Source: Lachnospiraceae bacterium (lineage in GTDB: Bacteria; Bacillota; Clostridia; Lachnospirales; Lachnospiraceae). Taken from it: a stretch of 5,439 bases of DNA. The first letter of the stretch is position 1. Each line of letters starts with the position of its first letter. Shown piece by piece: positions 1 to 4,888 of the stretch. A model generated the notes under the pieces. The model made no database searches. It saw only the letters and a list, made by a program, of their open reading frames with translations, and had not been told where the DNA came from. Both the position numbers and the translations under genes were made by a program. The stretch is from positions 1-5,439 of the forward strand of contig JAJQIE010000154.1 in assembly GCA_021199395.1 (NCBI GenBank), in the 5' to 3' direction.

Positions 1-632
1 GACACATATTCCCCATATTGATAAAGATAGCGCAGATCCCCCAGATCCGAATCCATAATAATCCGAACCGCAAAGTCCAGCTCCGGATCTACCGCTTCCC
101 GCACACGGCGTGTCACAAAAATTTCACTGTAATCACTTTCAAACCAGTAAACAATCTGCTGCAGCTCACGATAAGATGGCAGCTCCTCGTCCTCAAAACG
201 ATTATAGACTTCAATAAACAGCTCCAGCAGGATCACCTGCTCCTCAAGCCTCTGCTCATACGCGTACACAATCATTCCCCTGAGCTCCGTGTACAAAAAG
301 CTCAGGATTCGGCCATATTCCTCACCAAGCATCCTTACCGCGTATTCCGGATTTCCATAGCTTTTCTCATAGTGTTCAGGCAGAATATCACGGTACAGAC
401 TCTCATTCCACTCCTGGCATACCTCCAGGCTGTCCATATTGCCTCCCGTCATACGGGTTCTCCCGGCGTCCACTCTCGCTTTCAATTCCTCCATCTGAAG
501 CAGAAACCTTGCCATATGTCTGAAATAATCAGAAAAAGGAGCCGGTACTGTCTTTTCCGTACCGATCTCCCGTATCCGCGCAGTGGAAAGCCCGTACCGC
601 TCCCTCAGAAACTCTGTTCTCTCATCCTCCAT
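1..632 (-). CDS. N-terminal part of a probable M29-type (leucyl) aminopeptidase-like protein, cut by the window edge
   Basis: The frame is open for 210 codons from ATG 630-632 and runs off the left edge, so the C-terminal part is missing. The start is well supported: a GGAGG at 640-644 lies 7 bases upstream. The protein begins MEDERTEFLRERYGLS and is soluble and acidic, with no signal peptide or membrane segment. It contains the stretches DILPEHYEKSYGNPEYAV (about residues 84-101), FLYTELRGM (about 112-120) and VTRRVREAVDPELDFA (about 173-188). From memory, these resemble the N-terminal region of long Lachnospiraceae proteins annotated as leucyl aminopeptidase (family M29), whose metal-binding catalytic domain would lie beyond the edge. 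No catalytic residue is visible, so the function is inferred from resemblance only. It lies 64 bp downstream of the DUF6142-like gene with no obvious promoter or terminator between, so it may be the last gene seen of the pyrE operon. That the frame codes is nearly certain; the product name is tentative. Confidence 0.6.
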   Translation of the reverse strand, partial: MEDERTEFLRERYGLSTARIREIGTEKTVPAPFSDYFRHMARFLLQMEELKARVDAGRTRMTGGNMDSLEVCQEWNESLYRDILPEHYEKSYGNPEYAVRMLGEEYGRILSFLYTELRGMIVYAYEQRLEEQVILLELFIEVYNRFEDEELPSYRELQQIVYWFESDYSEIFVTRRVREAVDPELDFAVRIIMDSDLGDLRYLYQYGEYV

Positions 633-696
633 GCTTACGCCTCCATTCTTGCGTATCCATTCCTGAAAAGTCCTTCTTCCATATCCATCGACACTG

Positions 697-1023
697 TCAC
701 ATCATACTTACCAGTCCCGCGCACACCACGAAAAACCATCCCACAATCGCCACCGTGCTCACAATCGTACCAAACCTGCTGCAAAAATAAGATTTGCAGT
801 CGTCCTGAAAGCTTACGAACCCATAGCGCAGTCCAAGGATTGCCATGATGATCCCGGTCAGTCCGCAGGCGCCGATCCAGGCACCCGCGCTCCCCTTCAT
901 CCGATACGAAACCAGAAGGAGCAGCAAAAATATGGCGACACTGATCCAGCCCAGCGCCACAGAAGCGATACCATTTGCGGAATATTTTCTGTCTATAAAA
1001 GAATACACTTTTCTATTTGCCAT
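697..1023 (-). CDS. DUF6142-like small integral membrane protein
   Basis: This encodes 108 residues from ATG 1021-1023 to TGA 697-699. The start was chosen because AGGAGGG at 1029-1035 sits 5 bases upstream. A longer in-frame start at 1140 would lie inside the vanZ-like gene and is not needed. The protein opens with a hydrophilic MANRKVYSFIDRKYS, followed by three predicted membrane segments at about residues 18-39, 48-70 and 86-106. The short N-terminal motif plus three hydrophobic spans matches my recollection of DUF6142 proteins, which are common in Lachnospiraceae and have no established function. Two cysteines (76 and 81) flank a short charged loop, DDCKSYFCSRF, between spans 2 and 3. 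The start overlaps the end of the vanZ-like gene by 11 bp, which suggests translational coupling. The family name is from memory. Confidence 0.8.
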   Translation of the reverse strand: MANRKVYSFIDRKYSANGIASVALGWISVAIFLLLLLVSYRMKGSAGAWIGACGLTGIIMAILGLRYGFVSFQDDCKSYFCSRFGTIVSTVAIVGWFFVVCAGLVSMM

Positions 1024-1531
1024 CCTGACCCTCCTGTCTGCCCGCTCCCTGCGTGCCCGTCCGCGCTCCCTGACGCATTTCAATGCCCAGATAGCATTTA
1101 TCTGACAGCCAAAATAACAGATATCCCAGCAGACCGCCAAGCGTATTTAAAATCATATCGTCCACATCAAAGCAGCCCACATGAAAAATCAGCTGAGACA
1201 CCTCTACTAGCGCGCTGATCTCAAAGCTCAGAAGCGATATACGCCATGCCTTTCTCGTACCGCGAGCCATAAGCGGCACAAGCGCTCCAAATGGCATAAA
1301 CCCGATCACATTCCCGACAAGATTCGTAAGCACCGCCCGCGTCCCAAGCACGTTCCTGTATCGAATATACCGGGCAATCTCCCGGAACGGGCAGATATTG
1401 CAGTCATATTCTCCTGCTCCACCGTGTCCGAAATTTTCAGAAAGGAACAGAAAATAGATAAGACCGGCCATATACAGGATAAACAGGCAGGTTCCCACTA
1501 TCTTTACAGTTGTTCTAAACGATCTGTTCAT
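1013..1531 (-). CDS. VanZ-like family membrane protein
   Basis: This encodes 172 residues from ATG 1529-1531 to TAG 1013-1015. There are four predicted membrane segments at about residues 10-30, 66-88, 94-115 and 126-143. VanZ-like signatures are visible: NLVGNVIGFMPFG (70-82), a Glu in span 3 (ALVEVSQ, 107-113), and DVDDMILNTLGGLLGY (122-137). The family is named after a teicoplanin-resistance accessory protein, but most members have no defined role. No vanA/H/X or regulator genes lie nearby, so resistance should not be assumed. The start is ATG overlapping the stop of the upstream 50-residue gene as TGATG. The local ribosome binding site is weak, fitting translational coupling, and an in-frame extension to 1642 would simply cover that upstream gene. 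The C-terminal tail (151-172) is a Gln/Gly/Arg/Ala-rich hydrophilic stretch encoded by a 21-bp imperfect repeat. It also overlaps the next gene. Confidence 0.88.
   Translation of the reverse strand: MNRSFRTTVKIVGTCLFILYMAGLIYFLFLSENFGHGGAGEYDCNICPFREIARYIRYRNVLGTRAVLTNLVGNVIGFMPFGALVPLMARGTRKAWRISLLSFEISALVEVSQLIFHVGCFDVDDMILNTLGGLLGYLLFWLSDKCYLGIEMRQGARTGTQGAGRQEGQDGK
1043..1072. repeat. 21-bp imperfect tandem repeat in the 3' end of the vanZ-like gene
   Basis: On the minus strand CAGGGAGCG occurs at 1064-1072 and again at 1043-1051, exactly 21 bp apart. It encodes two 7-residue pseudo-units, QGARTGT and QGAGRQE, in the hydrophilic tail. The in-frame period suggests expansion by slippage or duplication. 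Confidence 0.6.
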
Positions 1532-1683
1532 CAAAGCCCCAGTCCGGTTCCGGCTCTCCAGAGTCTGACCGCATTCAGAATCATGAGCACTCCGCTCACC
1601 ACTCCCATCACAAGCACAATAATGCCAAGAACCAGATTCCACACGCCGGCCTTTGTTGTCTCTCGAATTATTCTCTCATTCAT
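1531..1683 (-). CDS. Small single-span membrane protein, 50 residues, family unknown
   Basis: A short gene reads from ATG 1681-1683 to TGA 1531-1533. It has one of the best ribosome binding sites in the window, AGGAGGG at 1691-1697, 7 bases before the ATG. The product starts MNERIIRETTKAGVWN, continues with one strongly hydrophobic span (about residues 15-38, including LVLGIIVLVMGVV), and ends with a basic stretch, AVRLWRAGTGLGL. Charges suggest either orientation with short soluble ends. It begins 34 bp after pyrE and its stop shares one base with the vanZ-like start, so it appears cotranscribed and coupled to that gene. I do not recognise a named family. Possible roles are an accessory subunit of the VanZ-like or DUF6142-like proteins, or an independent small membrane protein; both are inference. 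Gene reality is supported by the binding site, the exact junction and a complete hydrophobic helix. Confidence 0.8.
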   Translation of the reverse strand: MNERIIRETTKAGVWNLVLGIIVLVMGVVSGVLMILNAVRLWRAGTGLGL

Positions 1684-1717
1684 GTTTCATCCCTCCTAAG
1701 AGACTTTATTTATCGCA

Positions 1718-2392
1718 CTATTTTACACCATATTCTCTATAATATTCGTCAATCGCGTTTTTTATCCTGTCGTTGATCACAATCCTGCCTTTATACTCCC
1801 GATTATACAGATATTCTACTACCTCCGCCATCGTAACAATCGCCGTCGTCTTCAGCCCATAGCTGTCCTCGATCTCCTGCAGTGCGCTTTTTTCGCCCCT
1901 GCCGCGCTCCATGCGATCCACAGAAACCACCAGGCCGAGTACATTCACATCGCCCTGCGCACGGACAATCGGAAGCGTCTCCTGAATCGAAGTGCCGGCA
2001 GTCGTCACATCCTCGATAATCACTACGCGATCCCCATCGCAGATCGGACTGCCAAGCAGGATCCCCTTATCTCCGTGATCCTTGACCTCCTTGCGGTTGG
2101 AGCAGTAGCGAATGTCCTTCCCATATCTCTCACTGACAGCCATTGTCGCAGCCACCGTCAGCGGAATGCCTTTGTACGCCGGGCCAAACAGTACGTCAAA
2201 ATCCAGCCCGAACTTTTCCTGAATTGCCTGCGCATAATACCCACCAAGCCTGCGCAGCTGTGCACCCGTCCGGTAAAACCCGGTATTTACAAAAAACGGC
2301 GTCTTACGCCCGCTCTTTGTCACAAAGTCTCCAAAGCGAAGCACCTCGCAGTCTACCATAAACTCAATGAATTCCTGTTTGTATGTCTCCAT
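1718..2392 (-). CDS. pyrE: Orotate phosphoribosyltransferase
   Basis: This cytoplasmic enzyme of de novo pyrimidine synthesis joins orotate and PRPP to give orotidine 5'-monophosphate and pyrophosphate, just before the PyrF step of UMP synthesis. The 224-residue product is about the usual length. It shows the N-terminal substrate motif TKSGRKTPFFVNTG (25-38), the flexible catalytic loop RKEVKDHGDKG (100-110), and the PRPP-binding signature VVIIEDVTTAGTS (123-135) with its adjacent acidic pair Glu127-Asp128. The ATG at 2390-2392 is preceded by AAGGAG at 2404-2409, with a rather long spacing of 11 bases. It is the first recognisable gene after a terminator and two candidate promoters, and it appears to head an operon with three membrane-protein genes. 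No other pyrimidine gene is in the window. A possible leader ORF ends in its ribosome binding site. Confidence 0.97.
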   Translation of the reverse strand: METYKQEFIEFMVDCEVLRFGDFVTKSGRKTPFFVNTGFYRTGAQLRRLGGYYAQAIQEKFGLDFDVLFGPAYKGIPLTVAATMAVSERYGKDIRYCSNRKEVKDHGDKGILLGSPICDGDRVVIIEDVTTAGTSIQETLPIVRAQGDVNVLGLVVSVDRMERGRGEKSALQEIEDSYGLKTTAIVTMAEVVEYLYNREYKGRIVINDRIKNAIDEYYREYGVK

Positions 2393-2407
2393 AATCCTGT
2401 ATTCTCC

Positions 2408-2473
2408 TTAATTTACCATATGAAAGCTTTTATAGTGAACGACAAAATTCAATTGTTCTTTCAGTAAAGGCAT
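2408..2473 (-). CDS. Candidate 21-codon leader ORF upstream of pyrE
   Basis: A short frame from ATG 2471-2473 to TAA 2408-2410 encodes MPLLKEQLNFVVHYKSFHMVN. A G-rich stretch (2481-2485) lies 7 bases before the ATG and could act as a ribosome binding site. The stop codon overlaps the AAGGAG of pyrE and lies 15 bases from the pyrE start, so ribosomes ending here would be placed at that site. It lies downstream of both candidate promoters. The peptide is not recognisable and has no run of regulatory codons. It could be a translation-coupling leader or chance; the second is quite possible. Confidence 0.3.
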   Translation of the reverse strand: MPLLKEQLNFVVHYKSFHMVN

Positions 2474-2501
2474 TGTTGCACCCCCATCCCTTAATGGTGC
2501 C

Positions 2502-2530
2502 AGTATAACATAAAGATGCAGACACTTCCA
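2502..2530 (-). promoter_or_regulatory. Candidate proximal pyrE promoter (extended -10)
   Basis: On the minus strand there is a TGTTATACT extended -10 element, with the hexamer at 2502-2507 and the TG at 2509-2510. The -35 position (2525-2530, TGGAAG) matches the TTGACA consensus poorly, which an extended -10 can compensate for. Transcription would begin near 2495, giving a leader of about 100 bases before pyrE that contains the candidate leader ORF. Confidence 0.45.
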
Positions 2531-2560
2531 TACCTTTTTTAATTCGGCTTCTAAAGATGC
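2511..2560. repeat. 9-bp direct repeat upstream of the proximal pyrE promoter
   Basis: TAAAGATGC occurs at 2511-2519 and 2552-2560, 41 bp apart start to start, which is close to four helical turns. One copy is adjacent to the proximal -10 element. It could be a regulator site, but a 9-bp repeat in AT-rich DNA may be chance. Confidence 0.25.
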
Positions 2561-2582
2561 TATTACCTGACAGCTGTTTCTG

Positions 2583-2612
2583 ATTATACTTCTAACACAT
2601 GATATATGCCAG
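2583..2612 (-). promoter_or_regulatory. Candidate distal pyrE promoter
   Basis: On the minus strand, CTGGCA (2607-2612) and a perfect TATAAT (2583-2588) are separated by 18 bases, close to the sigma-A consensus. It lies just after the terminator of the upstream operon and points toward pyrE. Starting here, the leader would be about 185 bases long. Which of the two promoters is used cannot be told from sequence. Confidence 0.45.
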
Positions 2613-2654
2613 AAAAAATAAGCTAACATACCACCCTTCTTCTGCTATAAACGC

Positions 2655-2691
2655 AAAAAGGGCATATCAGATATGCTCTGATATACCCTTT
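2655..2691 (-). terminator. Rho-independent terminator of the kinase operon
   Basis: Arms at 2657-2671 and 2677-2691 form a 15-bp stem on the minus-strand RNA, with one G-U pair and a 5-base loop. It is followed by a T tract (TTTTT, partly inside the stem, at 2655-2659). It lies about 70 bp after the kinase stop codon. On the plus strand no T run follows, so it acts in one direction. It separates the right-hand operon from pyrE. Confidence 0.85.
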
Positions 2692-2760
2692 CTCAAATTA
2701 ACAGGATGACACCTGCCTTTTCGGTAAAAGCTTCAAATAAATGTCAAAAAAGCGCACCCT

Positions 2761-3924
2761 CTACCTGTATCTGTTCACGATTTCTTTCATCTGCGGCAGC
2801 TTTTTTTCCATATCGGCCACCAGGCAAAACTGCGTGCGCGCCCGGTCGAGGTTCTGTCCCTCCCGATGAATTTTAAAGTAGTGATCCCCTTCCAGATAGT
2901 CTGTCAGGAAACGGATCCCACACTCAAAGGTCATCAGGATCGCCCCCATCGGAAGCAGGTCGAGCTCTGCGTCCGTGAGCGCGCCGCCGCAGCCTTCGAT
3001 AAATCCCTTCACATATATCTCATAGAGATGCAGGCTGCAGGACACTTTTTCGAGATCGCGCTCATCCTCCGCCGCGGTGCTCGCGCCAAAACGGATGGAA
3101 TCGCCAAAATCATAGAGGGAGAGTCCCGGCATGACAGTATCCAGATCAATCACGCAAATCGCTTTCCCGGTCTCATTATCAATCATAATGTTGTTGAGCT
3201 TCGTATCATTGTGCGTCACACGAAGTGGAAGAAGCCCCGCATCAAGCTTATCTGACAAAACATGCGTAAGATCGCGGCGTTCCCTGACAAACCTAAGCTC
3301 CTCCGGAATCCCGGCGGCGCGGCCGCAGGCGTCCATCTCCAGCGCAGCCTCAAATTTACGGAAGCGGTCAGGGGTATTGTGAAAATTTTCAATCGTCTCA
3401 TGCAGCGTACTCGCCGGATAGTCCGCAAGCAGCCGCTGAAAATTGCCGAACACTACCGCGCTCTGGTAAAAGTCCTCGTCTTTTTCTACCAGATCATAGG
3501 TAGTAGCATTCTCTATAAATAAGTACGCCCTCCAGTATTCGCCTTCCGGGTCAACATAGCAGATGCTTCCGTCATGCGTATGAACCAGATTCAGCGTCTC
3601 TCGGCTGACATCACCCCCGTTTTCCAGAATTTTCTTTTTCAGCCATTCAGTAACTCCGCTTACATTTTCCATTACCTCTTCCGGCCTTGGAAAAACATTC
3701 CGGTTCAATTTCTGGAGAATATAATGCTTTTGGGCGGTACTCTGCTCCGGAATTCCCTGCTTCCTGGCACCCTGACCCTGAGGCTCCTGTTTTTCCTCTC
3801 CCGTCCTGCGGCAGGTCAGACGGTAGGTATCGTTGATGTGCCCATTGCCAAAAGGAACGCATTCGACAACCTCACCGTCAAAAATAAAATGACTGGCTAT
3901 TGCATATAGCTTCTTTTGCTCCAC
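2761..3924 (-). CDS. Sugar 1-kinase of the aminoglycoside phosphotransferase fold (N-acetylhexosamine 1-kinase-like)
   Basis: This is a predicted cytoplasmic ATP-dependent kinase that phosphorylates a sugar at C1. The 387-residue product has a nucleotide-loop motif GNGHINDTYR (26-35), a KHYILQKLN strand with the likely ATP-binding lysine (66-74), the catalytic VTHNDTKLNNIM (236-247; Asp240 as base, Asn245), and the metal-binding IDLDTVMPG (259-267). It then reads YDFGDSIRFG (271-280). These closely resemble Bifidobacterium NahK/LnpB, which acts on GlcNAc and GalNAc; the true substrate here is unknown. The start is GTG 3922-3924, with GGAGG at 3933-3937, 8 bases upstream. The preceding gene's TAA (3925-3927) touches this GTG, so the ribosome binding site lies inside that gene. 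Residues 41-66 form a hydrophilic Gln/Gly/Glu/Arg-rich insertion between two strands of the ATP lobe, which is unusual for the family and probably a loop. A terminator follows. It should not be read as an antibiotic-resistance gene. Confidence 0.88.
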   Translation of the reverse strand: MEQKKLYAIASHFIFDGEVVECVPFGNGHINDTYRLTCRRTGEEKQEPQGQGARKQGIPEQSTAQKHYILQKLNRNVFPRPEEVMENVSGVTEWLKKKILENGGDVSRETLNLVHTHDGSICYVDPEGEYWRAYLFIENATTYDLVEKDEDFYQSAVVFGNFQRLLADYPASTLHETIENFHNTPDRFRKFEAALEMDACGRAAGIPEELRFVRERRDLTHVLSDKLDAGLLPLRVTHNDTKLNNIMIDNETGKAICVIDLDTVMPGLSLYDFGDSIRFGASTAAEDERDLEKVSCSLHLYEIYVKGFIEGCGGALTDAELDLLPMGAILMTFECGIRFLTDYLEGDHYFKIHREGQNLDRARTQFCLVADMEKKLPQMKEIVNRYR

Positions 3925-4857
3925 TTATCTGTCCTCCCACAAATTCCTGGGATAAATGCCTTCTTCTTTCATGCGCTGAATCGCTGCCATCAGGATGGGC
4001 TTGTCTTCCCTGTAGGTCACACCATACCATTTATCCGGAGATTTCATCACCTTTACGGTGGCTTTTTTCTCAGTCAGAAGCTCATCCACGACAAAAGGAA
4101 GAAAATATTCGCACTTCATCGGATTTTTTTGCAGATTATCTTCGAGAAATGTACGGAATCTCTCATTCAGACGGGTGAGTATATCCGCGGAAAATCCCCA
4201 CATATTAAGCGAAACCGTACAGTCCGGGGGAAGCTCTGTCCACGTCTCTCCTCCATCCTCAGTAAAGGCGATCCCGTCGCCGTGCCGTTCGATACAGGTG
4301 CGCTCTGTAATTTTCGCAAGACAGCCGTTCTCATCCGTCTCGCAGACGCCGCGCGCTACCGAGCCGTTTTCGGTAAGCGTATTGTCCAGCCGATAGCCGA
4401 CCATCATATACTGAGATACCGTGTCTTCCTCCGCAGCATCCTGCGTGAGAAAATCATAAGCGAGTGCAAACGCATGACGCCCGTAATAATCGTCCGCGTT
4501 AATCACCGCCATCGGTCCATCCACCTCACCAATACAGCTAAGCACCGCATGTCCGGTTCCCCACGGTTTTACCCGGCCCTCCGGCACCTGAAATCCTTCC
4601 GGAAGATTCTGCATCTCCTGATGGACATACGCTACCTCAATATATCTGCTCAGACGATCCCCTATCACAGCGCGAAAGTCTGCCTCTATCTCTTTTTTGA
4701 TAATAAAAACCACCTTTTCAAACCCGGCACGGACAGCGTCATATACAGAAAAATCTATAATGATATGCCCTTCCTGATCGACCGGATCAATCTGCTTTAA
4801 TCCACCATAGCGGCTTCCCATACCAGCCGCCATCACCACTAAAACAGGCTTTTTCAT
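3925..4857 (-). CDS. Nucleotidyltransferase, NDP-sugar pyrophosphorylase family
   Basis: The 310-residue protein is a GT-A-fold nucleotidyltransferase expected to join a sugar 1-phosphate and an NTP into an NDP-sugar plus pyrophosphate in the cytoplasm. Visible motifs are the N-terminal signature MAAGMGSRYGGLKQIDP (9-25), PWGTGHAV (98-105), and NADDYYG (120-126), whose Asp122 is the likely metal ligand. The start ATG 4855-4857 was chosen because the signature should lie near the N-terminus. The frame is open upstream to 5046, but that part overlaps the phosphopantetheinyl transferase gene and has no family features. The local ribosome binding site is weak (an AAGGG about 12 bases upstream). 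It lies 31 bp after the transferase gene and directly abuts the kinase gene, so the kinase product is its probable substrate. Which nucleotide and sugar it uses cannot be read from the sequence. Confidence 0.87.
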   Translation of the reverse strand: MKKPVLVVMAAGMGSRYGGLKQIDPVDQEGHIIIDFSVYDAVRAGFEKVVFIIKKEIEADFRAVIGDRLSRYIEVAYVHQEMQNLPEGFQVPEGRVKPWGTGHAVLSCIGEVDGPMAVINADDYYGRHAFALAYDFLTQDAAEEDTVSQYMMVGYRLDNTLTENGSVARGVCETDENGCLAKITERTCIERHGDGIAFTEDGGETWTELPPDCTVSLNMWGFSADILTRLNERFRTFLEDNLQKNPMKCEYFLPFVVDELLTEKKATVKVMKSPDKWYGVTYREDKPILMAAIQRMKEEGIYPRNLWEDR

Positions 4858-4888
4858 ATCCAGCTTCTTCCCTTCTCTTTTTTGTCGT

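Noticed and set aside
635..688. 17-codon minus-strand frame ending TAA just before the aminopeptidase-like gene
   Set aside because: No ribosome binding site precedes its ATG, and its 3' end simply contains the GGAGG of the following gene.
18..848. Long plus-strand open frame of 276 codons
   Set aside because: It lies antisense to the aminopeptidase-like and DUF6142-like genes, which have good ribosome binding sites; its translation is Pro/Ser/His/Ile-rich with no family features, as expected of a shadow.
1013..1531. Glycopeptide resistance determinant
   Set aside because: Only a generic VanZ-like family protein is present, with no van ligase, dehydrogenase, dipeptidase or two-component genes.
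2408..2629. 73-codon minus-strand frame covering the pyrE upstream region
   Set aside because: Its start lies upstream of both candidate promoters and its sequence shows no domain; only its last 21 codons are kept as a low-confidence leader.
2657..2691. Inverted repeat as an operator or transposon end
   Set aside because: The stem is followed by a T tract in the minus direction and lies right after the kinase gene, so a terminator explains it; there is no transposase or target duplication.
2761..3924. Aminoglycoside resistance gene
   Set aside because: The fold is shared, but the specific motifs and the neighbouring nucleotidyltransferase fit a sugar 1-kinase.
3916..4800. Long plus-strand open frame of 294 codons
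   Set aside because: It is antisense to the nucleotidyltransferase gene, whose motifs are unmistakable; no domain or binding site supports the plus-strand frame.
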